A stretch of 64,000 nt of DNA, from the NCBI GenBank assembly GCA_041746105.1, contig JBGTHP010000021.1, positions 62,001 to 126,000 on the forward strand, given 5' to 3'. The notes beneath the pieces were generated by a model. That model saw only the letters and a list, made by a program, of their open reading frames with translations. It was not told the DNA's origin and searched no databases. Origin of the DNA: JBFHRE01 sp041746105 (lineage in GTDB: Bacteria; Actinomycetota; Acidimicrobiia; Spongiisociales; ZC4RG35). The translations under genes were made by a program, and so were the position numbers. Shown piece after piece: positions 8,403-16,073 of this stretch; the stretch's first letter is position 1; each line of letters begins with the position of its first letter.

Positions 8403-9464
8403 CTAACCGATTTCGACCACGACGGCGCCGATGTGTTCCTTCTTGAGGAAGAACTCCTGTGCCTTGGCCAGCGCCTCCAATGGGAAGGTCGCCGCCACCA
8501 CCGGTCGAATCTCGGCTGCTTCGATGTAGCCGACGAGGTTGGTGAACACCTGCTGGGGGAGCACGGTGGCGCCGTGCAAGGTGAGATCATGGAGATACAG
8601 GGTGCGGAGGTCGAGTTCGACGATCGGTCCTCCGATGGCGCCGGCCGTGGTGTAGTGACCTCCTCGTTTGATGATCTCGAGCAGCCGAGGAAAAAGTGGA
8701 CCTGCGACAACATCGGCCACCACGTCGACCGGCCCGACGGCTTCGAGAACCGACCGGGCCGGGTCGGGGTCCTGGCGGGCGACGACCACGTCGGCGCCGA
8801 TGTCCTTCACCCCGTCCAGCTTGTCCCTGCCCGCGATCGCCACCACCTTGGCGCCTCTCCGTTTGGCCAGTTGGATCAGTCCACTTCCAACACCACCAGA
8901 GGCGCCGGTCACGACCACCAACTGGCCTGCCGCCACGCCGGCTCGTTCGAGCATGTGTTCTGCTGTGGCATACGAACACGGGAAACTCGCCAATTCGGTG
9001 TCGCTCAAGTCACTTTCTATCGGATGCGCGTTGGACGACGGCACCGCCACCAATTCTGCGTAGCCGCCATCTCGTTCCGAGCCCAGGTATTCGGCCAGTT
9101 CCAAAGCCCCGGACGGATGACGGATCCAGGCGTCGATCAGGACTCGTTGCCCCACTCGCTGCACGGGCACTTGTGAACCGACCGCCACGATGCGCCCCAC
9201 CGGATCGGCCCCCTGGATTCGCGGGAACTTCATCCTCCCGCCCCAGGAACCATCGGTGCCGGCTTCGGCTGCGGGAGCGTCCGACGTCGAAGAGGTGACT
9301 CTCTGTGAGTACCAGCCGATGCGGGTGTTGATGTCGGTGTTGTTCATGCCGCACGCCGCGACCTCGATCAGGACTTCGCCCGGGCCAGGTTTCGGTGCCG
9401 CCAGGTCTTCGCGGTATGCCAGTTTCTCGGGGCCGCCATGGCCGGTGAGCAGGACACCTCTCAT
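8403..9464 (-). CDS. Zinc-type alcohol dehydrogenase-like / quinone oxidoreductase (MDR family)
   Basis: A 353-residue protein with the GroES-like N-terminal half (GPGEVLIEVAACGMNNTDIN, QGADPVGRIVAVGSQV) and a Rossmann half with the MDR dinucleotide motif VVTGASGGVGSGLIQLAKRR. The catalytic-zinc cysteine of true alcohol dehydrogenases is not in the usual place: the first-zinc region reads ACGMNNTDIN. An alpha/beta-reducing quinone- or enone-type activity with NAD(P)H is therefore likely. The substrate is unknown. It is a single gene between a lipoprotein and an MmcQ-like gene. Confidence 0.87.
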   Translation of the reverse strand: MRGVLLTGHGGPEKLAYREDLAAPKPGPGEVLIEVAACGMNNTDINTRIGWYSQRVTSSTSDAPAAEAGTDGSWGGRMKFPRIQGADPVGRIVAVGSQVPVQRVGQRVLIDAWIRHPSGALELAEYLGSERDGGYAELVAVPSSNAHPIESDLSDTELASFPCSYATAEHMLERAGVAAGQLVVVTGASGGVGSGLIQLAKRRGAKVVAIAGRDKLDGVKDIGADVVVARQDPDPARSVLEAVGPVDVVADVVAGPLFPRLLEIIKRGGHYTTAGAIGGPIVELDLRTLYLHDLTLHGATVLPQQVFTNLVGYIEAAEIRPVVAATFPLEALAKAQEFFLKKEHIGAVVVEIG

Positions 9465-9505
9465 TCCGCGATCTTATGACACCGATTCTGGACGACGGAC
9501 TGGAC

Positions 9506-9874
9506 TCAACCGCCGATCAGACGGTGGGCGTCGCGCAGGTGGAGTTCGATGAGATCCCAGTCGACGTCCGTGTCGAGGTAGATCCCGATCCACCCTCGCC
9601 CTCCGACATAGGGTGGCCGGAAGAACCTTTCGGGATTCGCCTCCACCAAACGCTCCTGGAGTCCCGATTCTGCAGCCATGACCACGGCGTTGCGGTCGGA
9701 GTGATGGTGATCCCAGGTGCCGGCGAACTGCGGAGCCTTGGTGCCTTCTCCCACGAACCAAGCCAGTTCGCCATGGCTGATCCGCTCGTTGACGCCGGCC
9801 AACCCAGAACAGATCTCGCGGAGGCCGGCCCAGGCGGATGGATCACTCGGACGGCCAAGCCCGGTCATTGCCAC
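9506..9874 (-). CDS. MmcQ/YjbR-family protein
   Basis: A 122-residue protein with the YjbR signature spread over the chain: LREICSGLAGVNERISHGEL, AWFVG, VVMAAESGLQERLVEANPERFF, then RPPYVGGRGWIGIYLDTDVD. The family has a double-wing fold and is thought to bind DNA or small ligands; no firm biochemical role is established. Either the GTG at 9874 or the ATG two codons later could be the start. Confidence 0.82.
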   Translation of the reverse strand: MAMTGLGRPSDPSAWAGLREICSGLAGVNERISHGELAWFVGEGTKAPQFAGTWDHHHSDRNAVVMAAESGLQERLVEANPERFFRPPYVGGRGWIGIYLDTDVDWDLIELHLRDAHRLIGG

Positions 9875-9890
9875 CCACCGGATCGACTTT

Positions 9891-10715
9891 TCACTTCTTC
9901 TCGAGCTCCTCTATGAACCGCTTCAACTCGTCGTCGTCGACCGCGGCGATCTCGGTTTCGTCCGGGAAGTTTCTGGATGCGACGTCTGCCCGGAACTCCG
10001 ACAGCGCCCTCACCCTCTCCTTGATCACCTGCTGGTGCAGGCCGTTGAGGTCGGCATAGGCACGGGCGTGACGGGGTCGACGGGGACCTTCGCCACAGAT
10101 GTCCGACGTGAACAGGAACATGATGTCGGCGTCGGAACCCGATCCGAGGGAGACGGTGGCGAGCCGGGTGCGCCGGGTGATCTCGCTCATGACCTTGGCT
10201 GCGATGATTTCACATTCGACCGCAAACGCTCCTGCGTTCTCGAGGTCGATGGATCGTTTCCACACTCCTATCGCCTCTTCCGCGGTTTTGCCGATGGCTC
10301 GTACTCCGCCGTAGAGCGTGGACTTCTTTGGGACGAATCCGAGGTGCCCCATCACCGGGATATCTTCTGAGGCCAGCACCTCCAACACCTCGAGACGGCG
10401 GGCGGTGATCACGGCATCCGCCCCTCTGGTCAAGGCGGTCAAGGCGCGCCCAAGAAGTTCGTCCAAGGTGACGTCGCCCTCGAAGTCGATGGCGGCGGTG
10501 ACAAACACCCGGTTCGAGCCCTCGCGAACTTGCGGCACTGCTTGTGACAGACACACCACCATCTCGATCCCGGCTGCCTCGGCTGCGGCCGACTCCTCGG
10601 CGGTTCCTGCGGTCACCTGGGCAAACTGCTTGCCGCTGCCCTTGAGGGCGACGATGTCGGCAACGGTGACGGTGCGATCGGCTTCCCGTCCGCCGTAATC
10701 GAGGATTCGAGGCAT
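9891..10715 (-). CDS. Divergent PanB-like protein (ketopantoate hydroxymethyltransferase family)
   Basis: A 274-residue protein that aligns with PanB over its length: IPVMGHLGFVPKKSTLYGG matches the PanB GHxGLTPQ region, GKTAEEAI follows, then ENAGAFAVECEIIAAKVMSE, and a C-terminal YADL/FPDE segment. The usual first metal-binding motif (GDS) reads CLSQ, the KLEGG lysine motif reads ITARR, and the GAGxxCDGQ motif reads GSGSDADIM. It is therefore probably not an ordinary panB but a paralogue in the PEP mutase/isocitrate lyase-like superfamily with altered chemistry. No pantothenate gene is nearby. Confidence 0.7.
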   Translation of the reverse strand: MPRILDYGGREADRTVTVADIVALKGSGKQFAQVTAGTAEESAAAEAAGIEMVVCLSQAVPQVREGSNRVFVTAAIDFEGDVTLDELLGRALTALTRGADAVITARRLEVLEVLASEDIPVMGHLGFVPKKSTLYGGVRAIGKTAEEAIGVWKRSIDLENAGAFAVECEIIAAKVMSEITRRTRLATVSLGSGSDADIMFLFTSDICGEGPRRPRHARAYADLNGLHQQVIKERVRALSEFRADVASRNFPDETEIAAVDDDELKRFIEELEKK

Positions 10716-10835
10716 CGGGCCAGACTACCGGCGGGCATGGTCCCGGGGTGGCGGTGTGGACCCTTCGGAATCTGGTGGACGCCGCCAACTCGCGCCCTAC
10801 GGAGGTCACAATCGCGCTCCCCGTAACATGTTGAC

Positions 10836-11024
10836 ATGACCGTCACTCGCAAGGCCGTTGTCCTCACCCTCGGTTTTTGGGGATCGATCTGGCTCGGGCA
10901 GGGGATCGGTCTGATTCCCGGTTCCTTCATGACCAACCAGATCGGGTGGGCCGTCGCCGGTGCCGTTCTGATCGCCGCCGCCATCTGGACGTGGAGGTCG
11001 GGCCGCCCGTCCTCCGATGGCTAG
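10836..11024 (+). CDS. Small two-TM membrane protein
   Basis: A 62-residue hydrophobic protein: a helix from TLGFWGSIWLGQGIGLIPG, then WAVAGAVLIAAAIWTW, and a short basic tail (RSGRPSSDG). The ATG at 10836 is the first in frame; no strong ribosome site is visible and transcription may start close to it. It lies ahead of the serine hydrolase gene with a 91-base gap. Function unknown; a short hydrophobic reading frame in GC-rich DNA could be chance. Confidence 0.45.
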   Translation: MTVTRKAVVLTLGFWGSIWLGQGIGLIPGSFMTNQIGWAVAGAVLIAAAIWTWRSGRPSSDG

Positions 11025-11115
11025 AACCGGCGCGTTGCGAGCGCTCCCTAAATCTGTTGTCGCCGCGGCCCCGGTCTTTTCCGATCTGTAGCCTTCCGCG
11101 GGAAGAGGTGCAGCA

Positions 11116-12327
11116 ATGGCTGGCGTTGTGGCCGGTGGTCGGGTGGCGTCTGGGTTCGAGTCGGTTCGTGAGGTATTCGAGGAGAACTTCAGGTCCCGAG
11201 GCGAGATCGGGGCGGCGGTGGCTGTGGTTGTCGGCAACGAGCTGGTGGTCGACCTCTGGGGTGGGATGGCCAACCCGAAGGAAGACCGACCCTGGCGAGA
11301 GGACACCCTCGTCAACATGTTCTCGACAACCAAGGGGATGTCGGCGCTGGCAGTGGCCCATGCCCATTCCAGAGGATTGTTCGACTATGACGAAAAAGTC
11401 GCCACCTACTGGCCCGAGTTCGCCGTCAACGGCAAGGAGGACATCACCGTCCGCACCCTGTTGTCACATCAGGCAGGCTTGTGTGCCATCGATCGTGCGA
11501 TGGACATGGAGACGCTGAGTTCTCCGGATGCGGTGGCGTCCGCCATCGCGGTGCAGAGGCCGGCTTGGACTCCGAAAGAGAAGCACGGATATCACGGGAT
11601 CACATTGGGTTGGTACGAGTCCGAGTTGATCCGCCGCACCGACCCCGGGCATCGAACAATCGGCAGGTACTTCGCAGATGAGATCGCGACGCCGCTCGGT
11701 CTCGACTTTTTCATTGGTCTACCCGATGACGTCCCGGAGGATCGGTTGGCCCGAATCATGGGCGACTGGTATCGCACCAAGATGGTCTTCAATATTCGGA
11801 CCATGCCGACGCAGTTCGTAAAGAACTTCCTGAATCCAAAGACCATCACCGCTCGATCGTTTTCCAACCCGAAGGTCATCGGACAGCCGCTTCGGTACAA
11901 CGATCGAGACCTGCGGCGGATCGAACTGCCCGCCTCCAACGGCACCGGCACCGCTCGCAGCGTCGCCATCGCCTATGGCGAATTTGCCACGGGCGGAAAC
12001 CGGCTGGGGATCGACATCACGACACTGGCTTCGCTAGCCAACCCCGCCACCGCTCCCTCGGGTGGACGTTTCGACGAGGTGCTGCGGATGGAGACCACAT
12101 TCTCGCTTGGCTGCTGTAAACCCTGGCACGGGTTTGATTTCGGGTCGCCGAGGGCGTTCGGGACTCCCGGCGCCGGTGGTTCGATGGGTTTCGGCGACCC
12201 AGAACTCGAGATGGGGTTTTGTTACGCAATGAACCGCATGGGTTTTTACCTCTTCGACGATCCCCGCGAAAAGGCGCTGCGTGACGCCGCCCGTCACGCC
12301 ACCAAGGCGTATCTTGCTTCCGCGTGA
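11116..12327 (+). CDS. Serine hydrolase of the beta-lactamase/EstB family
   Basis: A 403-residue class C beta-lactamase-like fold. The nucleophile motif SxxK is FSTTKGMSALAV (residues about 73-77). The family fold is clear in VRTLLSHQAGL and GYHGITLGWYESELIRR, where the Tyr of YxN is followed by H rather than the usual S/A, and in a Gly-rich C-terminal region TPGAGGSMGFGDPELEMGF that replaces the KTG/HxG motif. Such proteins are mostly esterases, peptidases or amidases rather than beta-lactamases. GGGAAGAGGTGCAGCA upstream gives a ribosome site for the ATG at 11116. Confidence 0.88.
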   Translation: MAGVVAGGRVASGFESVREVFEENFRSRGEIGAAVAVVVGNELVVDLWGGMANPKEDRPWREDTLVNMFSTTKGMSALAVAHAHSRGLFDYDEKVATYWPEFAVNGKEDITVRTLLSHQAGLCAIDRAMDMETLSSPDAVASAIAVQRPAWTPKEKHGYHGITLGWYESELIRRTDPGHRTIGRYFADEIATPLGLDFFIGLPDDVPEDRLARIMGDWYRTKMVFNIRTMPTQFVKNFLNPKTITARSFSNPKVIGQPLRYNDRDLRRIELPASNGTGTARSVAIAYGEFATGGNRLGIDITTLASLANPATAPSGGRFDEVLRMETTFSLGCCKPWHGFDFGSPRAFGTPGAGGSMGFGDPELEMGFCYAMNRMGFYLFDDPREKALRDAARHATKAYLASA

Positions 12328-12351
12328 GGGTCGCCGGACGAGGCGGTTTGT

Positions 12352-12921
12352 TCATGCAGAGGGTTCGGGGCGAAGGCTGGGTTCCCCGCGAGCAGGCTCG
12401 ACGTCTCGGGGCGGCGCCATCCTGTGTGCCAAGAGACCAAAAACCGTGACTGCCACCACGACGTAGAGGCCCGTGACCCATCCGTTCTTGGTGTCGGTAC
12501 CGGCAAAAACTCCGTGGAGTAGCGCAGACACGAACGTTCCGAAAGAGGCGTAGTGGATGCCACGCCACACCTTCTGGCCGATGTGCTTCTTCACATAAAA
12601 ACTGCCAATAACGATCACCAGGGCGTAGAAGGCGACGACACCTAGTGCCACTGGGAGAGTCTTCCAGGTGGATCGACCGGGAACCAGGATTTCGGCCCAC
12701 GTGAACGGAACGTATTCGTGGATCGACAGGGCGAACATGTGGATGGCGGTAGCGGCCAACGAACTGATCCCGAGCGACTCGTGAAACCAGGTAAGTGCCT
12801 TCGCTTTTGCGAACTTGCCGAGAAGTTTGGAGCTGACCAGCAGCCCCCAGATCACCGAGGCGCTCAGCAGCGCGAATGCGACCATTCCCGAGCCTCGGAT
12901 GGCGAGCCATTCCCAACTCAT
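12352..12921 (-). CDS. Ferric-reductase-like transmembrane haem protein
   Basis: A 189-residue protein with about six helices and the histidine pattern of the ferric reductase-like transmembrane domain: TWFHESLG, TAIHMFALSIHEYVPF, VWRGIHYASF and ALLHGVFAG. These can ligate two b-type haems across the membrane. There is no C-terminal FAD/NAD domain, so electrons must come from a partner. It is the last gene of a six-gene operon and overlaps the ApbE gene by 4 bases (ATGA). Confidence 0.8.
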   Translation of the reverse strand: MSWEWLAIRGSGMVAFALLSASVIWGLLVSSKLLGKFAKAKALTWFHESLGISSLAATAIHMFALSIHEYVPFTWAEILVPGRSTWKTLPVALGVVAFYALVIVIGSFYVKKHIGQKVWRGIHYASFGTFVSALLHGVFAGTDTKNGWVTGLYVVVAVTVFGLLAHRMAPPRDVEPARGEPSLRPEPSA

Positions 12922-13763
12922 ACCGCGATCCTCACGTCGTGAGTGCCGTAAACCGAACCGTCGGCCCAGACCACGACGGCAGACGAGATCCAAGGCGTTT
13001 CATCAGCCCAGGTCAGGCCGGTTTCGCCGAGGAGAAGTACTGACTTCGCTCCTGCTTCCGCCTCGAGGGCCGTGTCGGCCACCACAGATGCGCTCAGGAT
13101 CGGCGAGGCGGTCGGAGCCATCGTGCGGGGATCGATGATGTGGCTCACTTCGGCGCCCGCCACTTTCCAGGTCCGCCTGGTGCGTGAACTGGTTGCCAGC
13201 GCCCCAAAACCGAGGGACAGTTTCGTCGCTTCTTGACCCCACGGGTCGATGATCGGAACCGTCGTTTCCGGGTGGGCGCTGCGAATGTCGCCGCCGGCGC
13301 TGACCACGATCGCCAGACCGGACTCAATGGCCCGGTCGCACGTCCAACCTTTGGCGACACCGCCCAGGTCGAACTTGACACCTTCGTCTTTTTCCACCCA
13401 GCCCGGTTCAACCGACCACTCTCCACGCTCGATTCTCGCCGGAGGCCCGGCCAGACCGAGGCGGTCGTCGAAGGATCTGGTGTATCCCCACGCCGACACC
13501 GCCGCCCCAGCCCCGGCGTCGACCAATCCGGCCGTCATGTCCTTGACGCGCTGGGCCGCTGTCATGACGTCGGCCAGAATCCCGCCAACCGGAGACCGAG
13601 TCCGGCCGTCGGCGTTCAGATCTGACAGCGCACTCTCCGGGCGAAACCGACTGCACTCGCTTTCGACGGTATTGAACCACTCGACGAGGTCGTTTCCGTC
13701 GTCACCGGGCTGGGTCCACGCCTCTATCTCCGTTCCCATGGCCCGAAACCTGATGTGGTTCAT
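12918..13763 (-). CDS. apbE: ApbE-family FAD:protein FMN transferase
   Basis: A 281-residue protein. ApbE landmarks are present: RFRAMGTEIEAW near the start, FDLGGVAKGWTCDRAIE, VVSAGGDIRSA, FGALATSSRTRRTW and HIIDPRTM near the C terminus, then ASVVADTALEAEAGAKSVLLLG. The enzyme moves FMN from FAD to a Ser/Thr of a target protein using Mg2+. No lipobox or signal peptide is seen, so it may act in the cytoplasm. ATG 13763 is in an ATGA overlap with the upstream gene. No classical flavinylation target was identified in the window. Confidence 0.88.
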   Translation of the reverse strand: MNHIRFRAMGTEIEAWTQPGDDGNDLVEWFNTVESECSRFRPESALSDLNADGRTRSPVGGILADVMTAAQRVKDMTAGLVDAGAGAAVSAWGYTRSFDDRLGLAGPPARIERGEWSVEPGWVEKDEGVKFDLGGVAKGWTCDRAIESGLAIVVSAGGDIRSAHPETTVPIIDPWGQEATKLSLGFGALATSSRTRRTWKVAGAEVSHIIDPRTMAPTASPILSASVVADTALEAEAGAKSVLLLGETGLTWADETPWISSAVVVWADGSVYGTHDVRIAV

Positions 13764-14110
13764 GAGCCACTGCTCGCCGGCGCCGGTGCTGCAGGTGCCG
13801 CTGACACCGCACCGGCGGTTGCGGTGGCCTGCGGTCTGGGGACGGATGGAGTTGCTACCTGGACGTAGACCTTCTGGATCTCGGGCTCCGGAGCGAGAGT
13901 TGGGGTGTAGCGGATGATCGTCAGGCCGCTCGGTGGTGGCCGCGGGATCGCCGCCGTGGTAACGCTTGCCTCGGCTGCCGCGGAGTCTGCTTTCGCCTCC
14001 CGGGCTCGTTGTGGCTCGGCTTTCACCGCGACAAACACCGTTCCCCAGGCAAGCGACGCCCCTGTCCATGCCAGGATTTGATTCCTCCTCGACGGTGTGA
14101 ACCGGCTCAT
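13760..14110 (-). CDS. Small membrane-anchored protein of the redox operon (unknown)
   Basis: A 116-residue protein. Arg-rich MSRFTPSRRNQ precedes one hydrophobic helix (ILAWTGASLAWGTVFVAV). The remainder is Ala/Pro-rich and probably extracytoplasmic, with a small folded patch (GLTIIRYTPTLAPEPEIQKV) and a flexible tail. No cysteines or haem motifs. It overlaps both neighbours by 4 bases and so is made together with ApbE. Family not recognised. Confidence 0.65.
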   Translation of the reverse strand: MSRFTPSRRNQILAWTGASLAWGTVFVAVKAEPQRAREAKADSAAAEASVTTAAIPRPPPSGLTIIRYTPTLAPEPEIQKVYVQVATPSVPRPQATATAGAVSAAPAAPAPASSGS

Positions 14111-14427
14111 GAACCGAGTCCTTGTGCCTCGACAACAGGCTCAACCGGAATCGTGAGGGTCGCCCCGTATGACGCCAGAACCCTGGCAATTTCGGGTGAA
14201 AGTTCGGTGAACTGGTTTGGGTCATAGGTTGACAACTTCCCGTTGCCGGCCAACAACCGCTGGATCGAAGGGTCGACTGCTGCCAGGTCGGGGGCGGAAC
14301 CCTCGGTGGCCTCGGTTGGCTGCGCCGGTGTCTCCTCCGGGCCCATCGAGACCATTGCCCCGATCGCGGCAACGCCAGTCAACATGACCAAGACGCCGGA
14401 GACCGTGCCAAGAGATAACTTGCTCAA
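14107..14427 (-). CDS. Small membrane-anchored protein of the redox operon (unknown)
   Basis: A 106-residue protein with one N-terminal helix (LGTVSGVLVMLTGVAAIGAM), an acidic linker, and a short conserved-looking domain VDPSIQRLLAGNGKLSTYDP followed by LSPEIARVLASYGATLTIPV. It has no cysteine. It lies within the same 4-base-overlap operon. Probably an extracytoplasmic accessory subunit; family not recognised. Confidence 0.65.
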   Translation of the reverse strand: MSKLSLGTVSGVLVMLTGVAAIGAMVSMGPEETPAQPTEATEGSAPDLAAVDPSIQRLLAGNGKLSTYDPNQFTELSPEIARVLASYGATLTIPVEPVVEAQGLGS

Positions 14428-14945
14428 TCGTCGTCTCCCGAATCTTCGTGTTCGTCTTCATCCTCGTGGTCTTCGCGGTCTTCGCGATGGTCGTCTTCGT
14501 CGTGGTCGTCCTCTGAGAACGATGTTGGGGCGCTGGTTGTCGCCGACGGCGCGGCCGCCGAAACCGACTGGACCACAATTTGTTGGACGATCGGTTCTGG
14601 TGCAGCCTTTCCGGGGAGTTGGATTCCCTGCTTGGCGCAGATCTCTCTCAGCGCATCGAGGGCTGCTTGCTGCACATCGGTGATCGATCCGTTGTCCTCG
14701 GCGATCACGAGCTCCATGCCGGCTGGCCCGCAGGCCCTGGCGAGATCTTCCGCCGTGGCCTCGAACGGGTTGAAGCCGACGTCGGTGGCGATTGGGATGT
14801 TCGATTGTGTCGTTTCGGTCCCGGAACTGGGGCTCACAAAAGCAAACGCGGCGAGTGCACTGACAGGGATCAGCAGAGTTCCCAAAATGACAGAGAGCGG
14901 TCTGGCGCCACTATTGCGGCGTGTTCGGGCAGGTGTGTTTTCCAT
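14424..14945 (-). CDS. Membrane-anchored protein with a His/Asp/Glu-rich tail (unknown)
   Basis: A 173-residue protein. One helix (PLSVILGTLLIPVSALAAFAF) is followed by a compact domain with two cysteines (FEATAEDLARACGPAGMELV, LDALREICAKQGIQLPG). The last 30 residues consist almost only of D, E and H with a few R, a likely metal-binding tail. It starts one base after the stop of the ferredoxin gene, and its own stop overlaps the next start. An extracytoplasmic role in handling metal or electrons is an inference from this tail and the operon. Confidence 0.68.
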   Translation of the reverse strand: MENTPARTRRNSGARPLSVILGTLLIPVSALAAFAFVSPSSGTETTQSNIPIATDVGFNPFEATAEDLARACGPAGMELVIAEDNGSITDVQQAALDALREICAKQGIQLPGKAAPEPIVQQIVVQSVSAAAPSATTSAPTSFSEDDHDEDDHREDREDHEDEDEHEDSGDDD

Positions 14946-14946
14946 T

Positions 14947-15222
14947 TCAGGCCTCCAAGAGAATGCATTCGCCGGGACATTCCTCTGCGGCCTCCACGAC
15001 CAGGTCGAGGAGAGCGTCGGGCACTCGGGCTCGTCCCTGCATGCCTTCCGGTCCGTGTCCCTCACCGGCCGCTCCGTCGAATATCACGGTCTGACCGAAG
15101 AACTTTTCGTCCTCTTTCACGGCCCAGGTGCCGTCGCTGCGTTCGACAAATACCTGTGGTGCGATCTGCGAACACGTCCCCGCCCCCATGCATTCTGCGG
15201 TGTCGATCCATACGTATGCCAT
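14947..15222 (-). CDS. Single-cluster ferredoxin ([3Fe-4S]/[4Fe-4S] type)
   Basis: A 91-residue protein opening AYVWIDTAECMGAGTCSQIAPQVF and closing CPGECILLE. The CxGxGxC pair, the APxxF motif and the final CPxxC-like segment are the pattern of small ferredoxins that serve P450s and other oxidoreductases. A mid-protein insertion (about residues 40-70) is unusual. The ATG at 15222 has GGAGAAG upstream. As first gene of the six-gene operon it is the likely cytoplasmic electron donor for the haem membrane protein. Confidence 0.85.
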   Translation of the reverse strand: MAYVWIDTAECMGAGTCSQIAPQVFVERSDGTWAVKEDEKFFGQTVIFDGAAGEGHGPEGMQGRARVPDALLDLVVEAAEECPGECILLEA

Positions 15223-15350
15223 CTCGACTTCTCCTGTGGTCGGCTCCGTTCACAGTGCCAGAGCGCGTCCTAAGGAGTCGTCAAGGTCGAATCAACAAAC
15301 GTGCAGGAATCGAGGTTCGGAAAAGATTGACGCCTTGGGAAAGTACGGGG

Positions 15351-15731
15351 TCAGATCCGGATGACCTCGAGACCGGGGAGGTTGGCAAAATCATCGTCCT
15401 GGGTGAGCACCGGCATCTCGTGGGCGAGGGCGGAGGCGGCGATCCAGGAATCGTTCAGCGGCATGCGTTGGCCTCGCGCTCGGAGCGTGGCCACCAACCC
15501 GGCCCAAGCCTGTCCCACGGAGTCGTCGATGGGCAGAGGTTCGATACTCGATGCCAGTTGGAGCGTCGACAACCGTCTGTGTCGGGTTTCGACGTCGGTG
15601 GCCATCAGCACTCCGAGTCTGAGTTCCGCAACCGTGATCACCGACACCGCCAGGTCTTCAGGAAGGTTCGCTGCGACCGGGCGACCGGTTTCCCGGGCGA
15701 TGAAAACGGATGTGTCGGCCAGTGCGATCAT
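15351..15731 (-). CDS. vapC: PIN-domain toxin (VapC-like)
   Basis: A 126-residue PIN domain. Acidic residues are in the usual places: ADTSVF (first Asp), VITVAELRLGV (Glu), LNDSWIAASAL (Asp) and LTQDDDFANLPG (last Asp pair). Such toxins cut RNA, often tRNA or rRNA, when their antitoxin is lost. The start overlaps the antitoxin stop (ATGA), the usual order antitoxin then toxin. Confidence 0.9.
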   Translation of the reverse strand: MIALADTSVFIARETGRPVAANLPEDLAVSVITVAELRLGVLMATDVETRHRRLSTLQLASSIEPLPIDDSVGQAWAGLVATLRARGQRMPLNDSWIAASALAHEMPVLTQDDDFANLPGLEVIRI

Positions 15732-15979
15732 GCGACGTCATCTGTGGTGTCGCTGAGGGCTTGCGCCAACTCGGCGGCCAGTTCCGTGTCGGCGGCGGCC
15801 TTATGAAGCGCCGTCATCAACGTGGTGCTTGGGATGCTGGTGGGTCGAGAGGCCATCGGCACCAATCGCGCCACCGGACGACCACTCACGTTGACGATCA
15901 GGCTTTCACCGGCCTCCACTCTCCGCAACACCGCTGCTACGTCGTTGCGTAGGTCCCTCGAAGCGATTTCTTCAAACAT
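15728..15979 (-). CDS. vapB: Phd/YefM-like antitoxin (VapB-like)
   Basis: An 83-residue protein. Its N-terminal DNA-binding part carries the Phd/YefM pattern (IASRDLRNDVAAVLRRVEAG, then VSGRPVARLVPM). The C-terminal part is helical and acidic, suited to bind the PIN toxin. A palindrome directly upstream (15987-16006) is a good autoregulatory operator. Confidence 0.88.
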   Translation of the reverse strand: MFEEIASRDLRNDVAAVLRRVEAGESLIVNVSGRPVARLVPMASRPTSIPSTTLMTALHKAAADTELAAELAQALSDTTDDVA

Positions 15980-15986
15980 GCTACGA

Positions 15987-16006
15987 GTGTAGCGGACTTG
16001 CTACAC
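15987..16006. promoter_or_regulatory. Likely operator of the VapBC-type pair
   Basis: GTGTAGC, six bases, GCTACAC form a perfect 7-base inverted repeat 8 bases upstream of the antitoxin start. A third half-site-like GCTAC sits at 15980-15984. Position and symmetry fit autorepression by the toxin-antitoxin complex. Confidence 0.6.
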
Positions 16007-16073
16007 ATGTCCTGGTTTCGCTTCGGGTTTGTTCAGTTTTTCTTCTCGGCGCAGCGGTGGGCGGCAAGGCGAC

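Noticed and set aside
13760..14110. TGAS in the small operon protein as an ApbE flavinylation site
   Set aside because: It lies inside the predicted membrane helix and lacks the upstream Asp of the usual motif, so it is probably chance.
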